The position numbers were made by a program, and so were the translations under genes. Below the pieces are notes generated by a model that saw nothing but the letters and a program-made list of their open reading frames with translations, did no database searches and was not told the origin of the DNA. Shown here piece by piece: positions 1 through 10,395 of a DNA stretch of 64,000 nucleotides; the first letter of the stretch is position 1; each line of letters opens with the position of its first letter. The DNA lies in the NCBI GenBank assembly GCA_034401795.1, contig CM067374.1, positions 92,503,222 to 92,567,221 on the forward strand, given 5' to 3'. The stretch is from Chaetoderma sp. LZ-2023a. Lineage: Eukaryota; Mollusca; Caudofoveata; Chaetodermatida; Chaetodermatidae.

Positions 1-1598
1 CCCCAGCTGATAGCTAACGCATCTGTTGCGAAAGCGCTTGGATCCGGAATCGGAGAGACGTACGTCGTCATCTTCGCATTCTTCTTCGTTGCGAACAAAT
101 CGATGTTGGGTTTCCCCCAATGGTCGAACAAACGATCCGCCACACATTGATTTAGTTGCCATTCCGTGGGTAAAACACTCATCCTTCGGCTCAATGAGTC
201 TGCTAGCAGATTTAACCTTCCCGGAATATGAACTGCTTTCAAGGTAATCTGGTGATCCAGACACCAACAAAGCAGTCTCCATGTCATCATACAGAGACTG
301 GGCGACTTCGTTCCGCCCTGGCGGTTTATGTAAGTCACAACTGTTGAGTTGTCTGAACGAATAAGAACAATCTTGCCCTGAACTTTTTGTAAGAAATGTT
401 CCAGGCCCAGGACTACTGCTCTTAGCTCCAGTAGATTTATATGTTCCTTTGACTGTTCCAGATTCCAAAGCCCTGATATCGTGGACTCTTCCAGGCAAGC
501 TCCCCCGCCCTCCATCGATGCATCTGTATACACAGTCACCTGAGGGTGGGGAGGGGTTAGCATAACCCCCACCAAGAGATTCTCTGTGTCCAACCACCAT
601 TGCAGGTGATGAATCAGAGGCACCAACACTGACACATTCGAGTCCAGGGAACCTGTACTCTGGGTCCATTGTGTCATGAGAAATAACTGGATCGGCCGCC
701 TGCGTAAGGCGGCCTGAGGAATGACTGGTTCCAATGAAACCATCAACCCCAGCATTCTCAAGTAAACCCGTGCCAGGACATGACGACTGTCGCACACTGA
801 CTGAATTAATGAGATGAGTTTCTGAACTCTCTCCTGAGTAGGATAAACATATCCTGTCTCTAGATCGAAGAACATCCCCAGGTAAACAAACTTCTGGGAT
901 GGAATCAGCTCTGATTTTGGGAAATTGATCATCCAGCCTAAGTCTGTGAGAGTTTTCAAAACAATCTCCAGACTGGCCGATAAACTTTCCCGGGTGTGTG
1001 CTTTCAACAGCCAGTCGTCTATGTACGTGTGGACTGCTATGCTTCTCCTGCGGAGGTATGCGGTGATCGCAAGAACCACACGGGTGAAAACCCGAGGAGC
1101 CGTGGAAATTCCGAAGGGTAGCACCCTGAATTCCCACTGTCTGCCCTGGAATGCAAATCTCAGGAAGCGACGGAAACTCCTGTGTATGGGGATGTGGAAA
1201 TAAGCGTCCTTCAAATCTATCGACGCTGTCCACATTCCCCTCTCTAACCCCGCCAACACCGAGCGCACAGTCTCCATCTTGAAACTGGGCGTCTCTATGA
1301 ACTTGTTCAATGGCTTGAGGTTGAGAACTGGTCTCCACCCTCCGGTGTTCTTTGTTACTAAGAACAGGGTTGAATAGAAGCCCGGACACCTCTGTGCCGG
1401 CTGAATAGCTCCTTTTTGTATGAGGGAATTTATTTCCTCCTCGATACACAACTTTTGATCTGGATCTCTCGGATTTGGAGTCCAGATCGGCACTAGAGAC
1501 AGTCGCGATGGCAGGCCTGTCATCCAATCGGGATGATACCCGACTGAAAGCCATCGCAAGACCAAACGGTCCTGAGTTAACCGTTCCCACTCTTGCAT
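1..1598 (-). CDS. DIRS reverse transcriptase/RNase H, copy A (partial, runs off edge)
   Basis: This is the pol-type protein of copy A. The start used is the first internal ATG, at the peptide MQEWERLTQD; the frame is open upstream into the end of gag, so the true start may lie further right. The YIDDWL catalytic box of the DIRS reverse transcriptase is at about 1010-1030. The RNase H motifs YTDAS, LLELR and SDNS follow. Compared with copy B there is no net length change over the whole stretch, and I found no in-frame stop where I compared the two base by base. The C-terminal part is beyond the left edge. Reverse transcription of the element RNA is inferred from the family. The copy may be intact as far as it is visible. 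Confidence 0.8.
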   Translation of the reverse strand, partial: MQEWERLTQDRLVLRWLSVGYHPDWMTGLPSRLSLVPIWTPNPRDPDQKLCIEEEINSLIQKGAIQPAQRCPGFYSTLFLVTKNTGGWRPVLNLKPLNKFIETPSFKMETVRSVLAGLERGMWTASIDLKDAYFHIPIHRSFRRFLRFAFQGRQWEFRVLPFGISTAPRVFTRVVLAITAYLRRRSIAVHTYIDDWLLKAHTRESLSASLEIVLKTLTDLGWMINFPKSELIPSQKFVYLGMFFDLETGYVYPTQERVQKLISLIQSVCDSRHVLARVYLRMLGLMVSLEPVIPQAALRRRPIQLFLMTQWTQSTGSLDSNVSVLVPLIHHLQWWLDTENLLVGVMLTPPHPQVTVYTDASMEGGGACLEESTISGLWNLEQSKEHINLLELRAVVLGLEHFLQKVQGKIVLIRSDNSTVVTYINRQGGTKSPSLCMMTWRLLCWCLDHQITLKAVHIPGRLNLLADSLSRRMSVLPTEWQLNQCVADRLFDHWGKPNIDLFATKKNAKMTTYVSPIPDPSAFATDALAISW

Positions 1599-1722
1599 GT
1601 GGTTGGCTAGCCGGCCTCCCACCGGTCCACCTAGGGATAGAGGTGGACATAAGGAGTGCAAGAGCGGCACTGTCTCCTTTGCCAGAAACACCGGCGTGGT
1701 TCTCACCGCGGTAACCGTCCCA

Positions 1723-3648
1723 TCAGGAACGATTACCCCGCCCAGAACCTCGCGCGCCACGACCAGCACCGCGCGCACCTCGGTGCGCGGGCGGCTGCCT
1801 GGCTGACTGCGCCTGAGGAGCCTGCGCCCCCCTCGCTGCTGGCCGAATCGCACGCGGCCGAGGCCGACGCTGCGATGGTGGTTGGCCTCTGACCTGGCCA
1901 CTACCACCTCGAGCCTGCAGGGGACGATACGCAGGGGGTGCGGCGCGAACGTTGGCAGGACGAAGCACCTCAAACTGCTCGCGCAGCGCCCTCTGGTTAT
2001 TGACCAGAGTAACCGTCTCCTGGAGGTGCCTACATCCCTCACCTCCAAAGAGACCAGGACCTGTAATAGGCGTACGTAGTAGCCTATTGTATAGGTCCTG
2101 GGACGGGCACAGATTATCCAAGGCAAAAGTGCGCCTTGCCCGGACACTCCTGGTCACCGCCCGCGTCATACAGTCCAGCGCCAGGTTGATACCATCCTGG
2201 ATGGCTCGCTGGACTGTGACCGGACTTGGCTGGCGCGATGCGGATGCTGTTACTACCCCTTGTAACAGCTGGGAGACGTGGGACAGAGCGGCAATCGAAG
2301 CCCTCCCACTCTCCTCCGCATCACGCAACGTGGTATTTGCTGAACGCAACGCGTTCGAACACAAGACTCCCGTGTCAGAACGGGAGCCTGGCCGCGCATC
2401 CTCACCCAAAGCCGCGCGGTCATCCACGCTCGGCTTAGGTACCACACCGTACCGCTGGTAGTCCAGGGGCACGATGCGGCAACGCCTGGCCACCTCGCGC
2501 GGGGCCTTAGCGAGACGTCCACTAGACTTAATGGACGTCTCCGCCGCCTCGAACATGTCAACGACATGCTCTGCCAGCGGCAGAGAAGGCATAGCGTTAG
2601 CAGTAGGCTTACCAGCTAACCACGGCCTGTGATCACGCTGGCTAGCCGACTGCTCCACGGGCAGATCTGGTCTAACACTCACCAACCACTGGCAAGCGTC
2701 AGACCAATCCTCCTCCGTGGCTAGCTGCGAGCGCTCTACAAGACGGGGGCCTTCGTCTTCCTCCTGAGCGCAAGCAACAGAGCTTGATGGCGGATACGCT
2801 GATATCCCTGGCAAGCCAGGGAGAGCATGCGGGCCTGACAATACCGGCATGCTAATCTCACTGGCTTGACCAGGAGCAGGCGCTGTGGTAGAGCGCGGGG
2901 CATATACCGCCCCACCACGGCCCCGGCCAGCACCAGCGACACTCTCGGCAAGCCGAGGTATGCGGTAACGCTGGCCTTCAGCGCCCAGGGCCACAGTCTG
3001 AACCGTGGATTCTAACCCTGGGAGAGTAGAACCGTGGAATAAGGCGCCTGTATTCCCCGCGAGGGGTGCACAGACGTCATAATCCATGGCCACGTCTTCA
3101 GACGGCGACCCCAACAGGTAATCCTCATCCTCCTGGCCAGACAGATTAGACTCCGGGTCAGCAAAGAGAGCTAACCCAGACTGGCCAGGGAAGGTGCCAT
3201 ACGAGGTACTGGCACCCGCGGTGTGCGGATAGCCCTGGACTGATAAGCAGCCCGCGGGTTCCAGCGACAACCGTCCACGGTCCCTATTGGGCGCGGCAAT
3301 AAGCCTGCTGCCAGGGTCGTGGAACGCCCCCTCTAATGGGGCCACCTCTGAATCTTCAAACAACGGAAGCGTACTAAGGAACGGTGATTCAGAGGCGGGG
3401 ATTACCTGCTCCGAAGCAGATGATGAGGCCAACAAAGGATTTGGTCCAGGAAGCATGCCACGAAGCAACTCTGGAACCAAATCCTTGATTGTCCTCCTCA
3501 TCTCTCCCAACATCTTGGTCCGGAAGGCCTCCATGTCCACCGCGGACGAGGCCTTCCTCTTACCCTTCTTACTTACAACCTCTTTTTTCAGCTTCTTCTT
3601 CTCCTCCTCCACCTTGTCCTTCGCCTGCAAGCACAAGAATTCGGACAT
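1723..3648 (-). CDS. DIRS Gag-like protein, copy A
   Basis: This is a putative structural protein of the DIRS element, closely similar along its length to the copy B frame at 32486-34498. The start is the first ATG of the open frame (MSEF). A lysine/glutamate-rich basic stretch follows, then a long low-complexity region rich in Pro, Ser, Gly and Asp. A conserved central part contains LAKAPREVARRCRIVPLDYQRYG. The C-terminus is rich in Arg, Gly, Pro and Gln and suggests nucleic-acid binding. Directly upstream, a cysteine cluster shared with copy B is knocked out of frame by one extra base in a run of C (eight, against seven in B, at about 3656-3663). The N-terminus of copy A is therefore probably broken or mis-started. 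The end overlaps the upstream open part of the RT frame, as in copy B. Confidence 0.72.
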   Translation of the reverse strand: MSEFLCLQAKDKVEEEKKKLKKEVVSKKGKRKASSAVDMEAFRTKMLGEMRRTIKDLVPELLRGMLPGPNPLLASSSASEQVIPASESPFLSTLPLFEDSEVAPLEGAFHDPGSRLIAAPNRDRGRLSLEPAGCLSVQGYPHTAGASTSYGTFPGQSGLALFADPESNLSGQEDEDYLLGSPSEDVAMDYDVCAPLAGNTGALFHGSTLPGLESTVQTVALGAEGQRYRIPRLAESVAGAGRGRGGAVYAPRSTTAPAPGQASEISMPVLSGPHALPGLPGISAYPPSSSVACAQEEDEGPRLVERSQLATEEDWSDACQWLVSVRPDLPVEQSASQRDHRPWLAGKPTANAMPSLPLAEHVVDMFEAAETSIKSSGRLAKAPREVARRCRIVPLDYQRYGVVPKPSVDDRAALGEDARPGSRSDTGVLCSNALRSANTTLRDAEESGRASIAALSHVSQLLQGVVTASASRQPSPVTVQRAIQDGINLALDCMTRAVTRSVRARRTFALDNLCPSQDLYNRLLRTPITGPGLFGGEGCRHLQETVTLVNNQRALREQFEVLRPANVRAAPPAYRPLQARGGSGQVRGQPPSQRRPRPRAIRPAARGAQAPQAQSARQPPAHRGARGAGRGARGSGRGNRS

Positions 3649-4702
3649 TAGCTCGCCCCCCCCAGTGCTTACATATCTCGCAATTAAGCAAGGGACCACA
3701 GGGGCTACACTGAAAACAGAGATGAGGACCAAACTTGTCCCTCAAAAATCGTCCACAGGACGCACAACCAGGTCTCTGAAAAAAGCCAAAGGACGAGGAG
3801 TATGAGCAATCTAGTTAAGCTTAGAAACTCACCAACTCAAGAGAAGGAAAAATGATCATAAAGATCATAATTTATCAGAAAACCAGCTTCGGACAACTTT
3901 AATTGTTAATAAAGAGCAAGGCTGATTATGACGTCATTAATCCTATGACAGGAAAAAATCGATCCCCAACAAACATCCCAGTGCAAGGACGAATTGTATC
4001 TCTAACCAGAACATGTGCAGAATGGACATTTCGACTACACAACCATCAGATATATACTGATAACAATGGCAAATACTGTTAATTATCTCCCTTTCCTCTA
4101 AATAATTAACATCACCTCATATCAATAATTAGATACCTGACACCTTGTCTAGACAAACCATCCAACCTGATGAACTGGAGCACTCCACCAACTGACCGCC
4201 TCTTAACTCTCTCCACCTCTAGGGGAAGGAATTGGATCAAGAGGGCAAAGTGAGAAGACCTTTATAATAGGCCTCCAACTCACTGGACATAGAATTTTTG
4301 GTTAGATAACCTAACAGTATTAGTAGGAAATGGAACCATGGTGGAGAGACACAAACCCTCTGCTGATGTAATGTCCATTATATTTCTTCACACAGACCTG
4401 TGGACATAAACACAAAGAGAGATTAGTCTTATATAGCACCTAGTTGAAATAAACCAACTAAACAAGGCGCTTATCACGTTTAGCGCGAGTCCCGGAAACA
4501 CATTACAACGGGACAAAACTCGCTAATTTTACTAGAAGTCACCTGATTTAAAGGTCCTGGGCCTTCCTCTGGCGAAGTCACTCTTCCTGCCATCTTTATC
4601 AGGGATAAACACTTCTTAGCTTTCACAAAAACACTTAGAATTGAGCCACGAAAAGCACTAGCACAAAAGCATGTGTAGACTCTCTGCCAATAAATTAGCA
4701 AA

Positions 4703-4866
4703 GAGGAAGTGCTAGTCTGCGCATGCGCGGTGGTGGGGCTGGCATCCGCCAGACTACGCTCTGACTCCCTGCCCAGTAGGGGCACCTAACTGTTTTAAAT
4801 CTGAGTGTTTATTGAGTGAAAGCCAATATTTAGCAATATCAGAAGTATTAGGGAGGTAAGTATACT
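4703..4866. repeat. DIRS inverted terminal repeat, copy A 5' end
   Basis: The segment is near-identical to 35477-35637 of copy B and inverted relative to 28638-28797. It includes the GCATGCGCGG block and ends with AGGTAAGTATAC. It marks the 5' terminus of copy A. Confidence 0.85.
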
Positions 4867-4931
4867 CTTGATGTGAAATGGAAAGGTCCATTAATCATTT
4901 AACCCATACACAGCACATTCATAATGTTTTA

Positions 4932-5036
4932 AAGAATACTCTGTTGAATATTTTGAAACTAATTTGTCTGGGAGCTGTTACTTCCTATGGCAGCAACATG
5001 AGCCAGTTAAATTAGTTTCAAAATATTCAACAGCTT
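4932..5036. repeat. Stem-loop repeat (TTGAATATTTTGAAACTAAT family)
   Basis: The two arms are inverted copies: TTGAATATTTTGAAACTAAT on the left and its complement ATTAGTTTCAAAATATTCAA on the right. The same arms recur at 36975-37085, 52450-52547, 52930-53010 and 59745-59840, plus half copies near 28330, 40015 and 54880. No coding capacity. It is probably a small non-autonomous DNA element. Confidence 0.7.
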
Positions 5037-5308
5037 TTCTGTACAGCTGTTCAAGGGCTAATGTGTTAATAGTCAGGATGATTGAGCCAGAAAATTAAAA
5101 TATTTTCTTAGTAATTGTCTATTTGTAGATCAAGAAGACGATTTTTGCAAATTTGCCACTGGAGCAAATCTGTAACCGTGTAGCATGGATGGTACATGTA
5201 GAAGCAGATTTTATTGCAACAGATATTTTTAAATCTTAAATGTGTAGATTGAATTCAGATTACCGAAAGCTAATAACTATAACCTTGATTAGATGTAAGC
5301 CGGGATAC

Positions 5309-5458
5309 CTTAAGCTCAGCCAATGAGTCCGCTATCTGCTGGTGACACGAGGTTTGCTCATTGACTAGATCCAGACATGAGCCCATTGAGCGCTCCAGAA
5401 TACTTCTTTGAAATGCTAGCTGTGAGGAATGTGTCACAATCAGCAATAAGCCTATCAC
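5309..5458 (-). CDS. MAP3K4: MAP3K4 exon (last visible, regulatory region)
   Basis: This 150-base exon, 50 codons in phase 0, begins VIGLLLIVTHSSQ after a TTACAG acceptor. It ends with LAELK before GTATCC. It corresponds to the vertebrate MAP3K4 stretch containing LLLVVMQSAHLTIQR and QEQTSSQ, in the conserved helical region ahead of the kinase domain. The residues LLLIV, QLAFQR and NEQTS are recognisably aligned. The next exon must be beyond the left edge, because positions 1-4877 are occupied by a DIRS element and I see no further matching frame between 4877 and 5308. The assignment rests on similarity to the remembered vertebrate protein and on the phase match with the exon at 8352-8624. 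Confidence 0.88.
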
Positions 5459-5579
5459 CTGTAAGACACATGTTCAACAGTTACAGAAACTACAGGAACA
5501 ATAGCAATACACCAACCTTGTGTCTTAAAGATGGCATGCCACCCGCTAGTAATTCTTTCTACTAATGCATATAGTTTGT

Positions 5580-7623
5580 ATATGTGTTACTCATTGCCCT
5601 TAATGCCTAGCACACACTTGACAATTTAGCTGAGCGAACGGCCTCGCAAGATTTTTGCCTCAGCCGGTAGCTCTTGAGCGTCTCGCCGCACAGGATGTAG
5701 AATGTGCCGAGTCAGTTTCAAATTCGCAATTAAACAAGAGGCCCAAGGGCCTGTGGCGCTCACCTGGATCATTAGCATTTGAACCAATTGCATTTAAGTA
5801 GATATGATGGATAATTTTCGGAAAATCCAAGATGGCCAACCAAAAAATTGACCAATCAAAATTCTGAATAGAAATTCTATAGTCTATCTTGATAGGGTCA
5901 CTCTAGCCAAATTTGGTTGAAATATGTCAAGCAACTATGAAACAGCATTTTGACAATTTCTGGTAAATTTTTCATAAAATCTAGGATTTTCACCCCACAA
6001 ATTGATCAATCAAAATTCTAAATAGAATTTCTAGAGCCTACCACCATAGAACCCATTAGTAAAATTTGGTTGAAATTTGACAATTTCCGGTACATTTTTC
6101 ATAAAAGCTCAGATTTTCACCCAAAAAATTGATAACTCAAAGTTCTGAATGGTAGTTCTAGAGCCTATGGCCATAGGATCCTTTCACCCTAATTTGGTTA
6201 AAACCTGTCAAGATTTTAAGGAGAAGCAGCAATTTGACCATTTCCAGTAGATTTAAAATAAAATCTAAGATTTCACCCCAAAAAATTGATGAATCAAAAT
6301 TCTGTAAGGAAATTCTAGAGCCCATCACCACAGGATCCTTTCCACCAAATTTGGTTAAAATCGCTCAGAATGGTAAGGAGAAGCAATTAGACAATTTCCC
6401 GTACATTTTTCATAAAATCAGATTTTCACCCAAAAAATTGATGAAGCAAAATTCCGAATGGAAGTTCTTGAGACTATGACCATAGGGTCTTTTCAGCCAA
6501 ATTTGCTTGAAATCGCTCAGAAAGGTAAGGAGAAGTATTTTGACAATTTCCGGCACATTTTTTATAAATTCTAAGATTTTCACCCAAAAAATTGATGAAT
6601 AAAAAATTTGAATGGACTTTCTGGCACCTACGACCATTGGGTCCGTTCTGCCAAATTTGGTTGAAATCACTCAGAATGGTAAGGAGAAGAAGCAATTTGA
6701 TAATTTCTGGTAAATTTTCCATAAAATCTAAAATTTTCACCCCAAAAATTGATGAACCAAAATTCAGAATGGATGTTCTGGAACCTATGGCCATAGGATG
6801 ATTTCAGCCATATTTGGTTGAAATCGGTCCGAACGGTAAGGAGAAGTAGCAATTTGACAATCTCCGGTACATTTTTCATAAAATCTAGGATTTTCACCCA
6901 AAAAATTCTTGAATCAAATTCTGAATGAAGTTCTGGAGCCTACGACCATAGGGTACTTCCAGTCAAATTTGGTTAAAATTGTCCAAGCGGTTAATGAGGA
7001 GTAGTGTTTTAAAGCAAAAGTTGACGGACGGATGGATGTACAGACGATGGACGGACGGACGACGGACGGTCGGTCGCCACGGCATAAGCTTCGGGCCAGG
7101 TGGACTAAAAATAGATAATAATTTGTATGGAATGAAATCATCATATGCTAAAATTTATTTCGCTTCATTACATTGAGGTGCACAAATTAGTCTTTAAAAG
7201 TATACAATTTAAACAATTTTATTTTCACGCAATCTGGTGTAAATGTGCACGTTTAAATCACATGGACAATTCACACGGTTTTTTATTGGTCATTTGATTC
7301 ATGCCGCTGAGCACATGGCTTACGACGTCCGCACACATTGAAGTTGTAACCTCACGACGCCAAAAATATAAAAAACGACAGATTTTCCGCAAGGCCTCAC
7401 AAGGTGAATCTCACCAAAACCACCCACACACAAGTTACCGGCTGAGGCAAAAAACATGTGCGGCCGGTAGCTCAGCTAGATTGTCGGGTGTGCGCGTTAA
7501 TTTACATTTAGCTTACATAGCTATACCGAAAGCAAGGGCTGTCTATCCTACAGCTGGTATCAGAACTAAAAGTTGTACGTATGTAATTTAAGGCGCGCAA
7601 TAAGGGCAATGAGTAATACATAT
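5580..7623. mobile_element. TIR DNA element carrying a nested tandem-core repeat
   Basis: The ends are inverted copies. ATATGTGTTACTCATTGCCC lies at the left, and its near-exact complement lies at 7600-7623. Similarity resumes inward, for example TTTTTGCCTCAGCCGGTA at about 5655-5672 and its inverse near 7438-7456, so the imperfect TIR is about 120 bp. No transposase frame is visible. The interior is occupied by a separate tandem-core repeat (5733-7110). The target duplication is not clear. Confidence 0.6.
5733..7110. repeat. Dispersed repeat with about eight degenerate 150-bp tandem units
   Basis: The repeat begins with ACAAGAGGCCCAAGGGCCTG and CTCACCTGG. It then contains repeated units with CCAAATTTGGTTGAAAT at about 5914, 6058, 6190, 6346, 6496, 6648, 6808 and 6962, a spacing of about 130-160. 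A GGACGGACGG stretch follows, and it ends in GGGCCAGGTGGACTAAAAA. The same start and end motifs flank the repeats at 12672, 42288, 48650 and 51108. The layout resembles bivalve elements with tandem cores such as pearl/CvA. That link is from memory and not tested. Confidence 0.7.
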
Positions 7624-8351
7624 CCTAAGTATATATTATTATTATTATTATCATTATTATTATTATTATTATTAGACCATATTTCTATAGCTCGTTTTTA
7701 AATTCAATCAATTTCATGATTTTCTAATATTTCCATGACCAGTACGAACCCTGTCACTATACATTAGGACCATAATTACCATTGCTCTGCAATGGTAAGA
7801 GGTAATGTCGGTGCGCGTGCGTGCGTGCATGCACGCGTGAGCGAGCGTGTGTGTGCGTGTCCGGCCCCACCTGTAGCTAAAAAACTACTGATTCAAATTG
7901 GCTCAAATCTTAAGACAAGAAAGGGACTTGCCATGCAAAAGGATTTCGAGACTTTGGCCATGATCACGATAACAGAACCCATATAGGAATAAGATAAAAT
8001 TCTGAATCTATGGATGTCGCAAACTACTTATTGCTCAAATTTTAACACAAGAAAGGGCGTGACCATATACACAGATTCCACAAATTTGGTCATGATTCGA
8101 AGAAATCCGGAAAATCATCCCAAAATTAGGAAAATCTGAAAAAATTCGAAGAATTCAAAATCTTTTTACAATGTTACAAAAATGGGTCTGCAATCTCTGA
8201 TTTCTCTTGTTGCTCTTGATTTGGCATCTTTCAGAACCACCAGTCTTCCATAAGATTTATTAAGATTTTACTTTTGGGTGTAACAAGTGAAATTAAGCCT
8301 TTGAAAGGTAAAGATTCTGTGATTATAAAATCATTTGATTATAACATTCAC
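7624..8351. other. Intron with ATT microsatellite, no gene seen
   Basis: An ATT/ATC triplet repeat lies at about 7636-7674, and a GTGCGTGCGTGC stretch at 7811-7858. The rest is AT-rich degenerate repeat DNA including two CAAATTTTAA-type units. I see no coding exon. Confidence 0.5.
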
Positions 8352-8624
8352 CTCAATATGTGACAAACAAATGGTCGTCTCAGCTGATGGCTCCACCTGC
8401 ACGTTTTTGCCTGTCCACAACGGACACAGCTGTGACCCGTCCACTGCATCACCATAGTCATAGCTGACCATGAGAAGATACCCCTGGTCATGTAGACTGG
8501 TCTCTGTACTGGCCAGATCCTCACCGATACAGGTCACATTAAGAAGCTGTAGAATCAGTGTTTTGTTGCTGACTATTGCTTCAGGTATGAACATCAGATA
8601 ATTAGCACTAGTCGGTGCTATCAA
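8352..8624 (-). CDS. MAP3K4: MAP3K4 exon (MFIPEA / ILQLLN region)
   Basis: This exon of 273 bases, 91 codons in phase 0, starts LIAPTSANYLMF after TTTACCCAG. It ends ICLSHIE before GTGAAT. It aligns with the vertebrate MAP3K4 segment that reads LQMFVPDTL, then SIILQLLN, then DAYLLLT and QVETV. Conserved blocks seen here are MFIPEAI, TLILQLLN, QGYLLM, WTGKNVQVEPSAET. Its codons continue directly from the exon at 9153-9236 and into the exon at 5309-5458. The role is regulatory; no catalytic motif is expected in this part of the protein. Confidence 0.9.
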
Positions 8625-9152
8625 CTGGGTAAAGGAAATAATAATAATAATAATTTAAGTGATTTAAAACCTTTAGTGGTAAAATTTTGTCAAGAAAATC
8701 TAAATATTTGCTTATTCAATCTCCATATACATGGTAAGAGAAAAAATTTGAAAATTTACCATTAAAATGACTGGCTTGGTCAAAAAGCCAAAATTCTTAA
8801 TGGGCATTTGCTTTTGTGGCTAAAAGACTGGGGTCTTTTTTACGATGTGTGCTCATAATAAGACCTATTTTAAGGAACTGATATATGGGCCATAAAAGTT
8901 ATATAACATCCAGTAGCAAATGAGTTAGATTAAGTGTCGCTGTGATGGTCCATACAGTGTCCATAATAGTTTGCCTATAGGCAAACCTGTCTTAAAGACA
9001 AAGTTTATACAAAAACCGCATACTTGAATCTCAGATCTATTTGTGATTTAGATACATAGACTAATTTTTCACAATATTAGATGTTGATAGGCTCAATTTG
9101 ACCAAGTGTGGTATAAACCAGAAGTATAATTTTCCATAAACAATTCTCTTAC

Positions 9153-9236
9153 CCGTATATGGAATGTATTTTTCAATTTCTCTAGTAGATCCTCAATGGA
9201 TATGTTTATGTTGAAGTCAGCAGCAATCTCCAAATC
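9153..9236 (-). CDS. MAP3K4: MAP3K4 exon (DLEIAADF region)
   Basis: This 84-base, phase-0 exon encodes DLEIAADF, then SIEDLLEKLKN and ends FHIR. The acceptor is GATTGGCAG and the donor GTAAGAG. It matches the vertebrate DLEIAAEF...RDLLDVLK stretch directly after the LGFAKMLRK block of the preceding exon. The intron to the next exon is only about 530 bases and is the only compact intron in the visible gene. Confidence 0.9.
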
Positions 9237-9360
9237 CTGCCAATCAAATACACAAGAAATATATGCACAGATGTAACCCTTTAAATGGTAATACTGGCCA
9301 AAACCAGCCTCTACTATGGTCTTGTGGAATGTCCATTTACAGGCCAAGATAATACAATTT

Positions 9361-9440
9361 TTGAAAATTTACCACTGGAATGACTGGCTCGATAAGCAAG
9401 CCAGTCATTCCAGTAATAAGTTTTCAAACATAGTATTCCC
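9361..9440. repeat. Stem-loop repeat (ACTGGAATGACTGGCT family)
   Basis: The inverted arms ACTGGAATGACTGGCT and AGCCAGTCATTCCAGT flank a short loop, with TTTGAAAATTTACC-type outer sequence. Other copies lie at 16440-16540, 18398-18581, 18620-18780, 22820-22975, 35900-36010, 37432-37640, 57880-57970 and 58240-58350. At better-preserved copies the outer ends are TTAA-flanked CCC/GGG. Confidence 0.7.
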
Positions 9441-9659
9441 TTGGCCTGTAAACGGACATTAAATAAGAAAATATTTAAAATTTCTTGGCCAAATTCGACC
9501 ATTAAAGAGTTAATAAGTGACCTAAAATATAAAGACGGCATTACAACAGTATTTTGAGGGATTTTATTATCTAATATATTTCAGAATCTTCTATATGAAA
9601 CCCAAGTCAAATTATGCACCTTTTTATGGACTGTATGTATGTATGTATGATTACTGTAT

Positions 9660-10395
9660 TCTGTGACTGTAGTAGTAGAAACATCCTACAGTTGCAATCA
9701 GTCCTTCTTCGCTTTTGCCCACTGTGTCTTGTCCTCAGCCAAAATCCTTAGCTTCCTCAGGTCCATTCTTGACTTGAGTGTACCGAGTCCTGATTTCTTG
9801 AGGTCACCCTCGCAGAACGCTTCGCATATTTATGCAATGACATCCTCTCCTGGCTTTATATTTGCTGGCTCTGAGTAGGGCGAATTCCAAGGCTCTCTGT
9901 GCTGGTGTGTCTTCTGGCATCCTTAGCACATGGCCCGAACATGGACCATCTTTGCTGGCCGACTTTTACAGACATCAGCAATGTATTACACATCCAGCAT
10001 AGTGCATCGTTGGAAATTATTCTGTCTGGCCATCAGTGTCGAGTGATGGCGCGAAGGTGTTTGTGGTGGCAGGCATCAAGTTTGTCTAGAGCTGCCTTTG
10101 GAGATGCCGAGCTGTTACAGTTATACAGCATCAACAATATGCAGGTTGCGTTTTATAAATGTAGTCTTATTGTCAAGGGTGTCTTTGATCTATGAATCCA
10201 TAGCTTCCAGGACTGGAAAGCTGTGCTCCCCATTACGCAGCATGCAGCAATGTCAGCAGTATTGATGTGAGCCCAGGATTTTACTTTTCCTCCATGGGTC
10301 GCCATCACGAATTGGATTGTCATTTTCTTTAGTTTCATGCTTTGTCGAAAGCTATATGTGGGTGAACTCTGTTTTGGATTCATTCATAATGAGAG
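9660..10395 (-). pseudogene. LINE 3' fragment (non-LTR retrotransposon)
   Basis: On the minus strand, translation with frame changes gives a piece matching the end of the LINE at 19510-21185: MNESKTEFTHI, STKHET, PWRKSKILG. It then continues into a LINE-type tail with LDACHHKHLRAITRH and the cysteine/tryptophan-bearing C-terminus. Stops and frameshifts are present. It is a dead copy in a MAP3K4 intron and extends the family sequence beyond the point where the 21-kb copy ends. Confidence 0.72.

Larger units (their letters stand above)
1..4877 (-). mobile_element. DIRS-type retrotransposon, copy A (3' part off the left edge)
   Basis: The segment is colinear with positions 30764-35653 of copy B, with a constant offset of 30763 through the RT and gag-end regions and few substitutions. 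It carries the gag-like frame, the start of the RT/RNase H frame, a leader of about 1 kb without a gene (3780-4700), and the 5' inverted terminal repeat. The end is placed where similarity to the copy B terminus stops, just after a GTGAAA. The tyrosine recombinase and internal complementary region should lie left of base 1. It is inserted downstream of the last visible MAP3K4 exon, in the same orientation as that gene. Confidence 0.88.

Noticed and set aside
2253..2567. Alternative-frame ORFs inside the gag regions of DIRS copies A and B, on both strands
   Set aside because: GC-rich gag sequence leaves shadow frames open. They match no domain, and the main gag frame explains the conservation.
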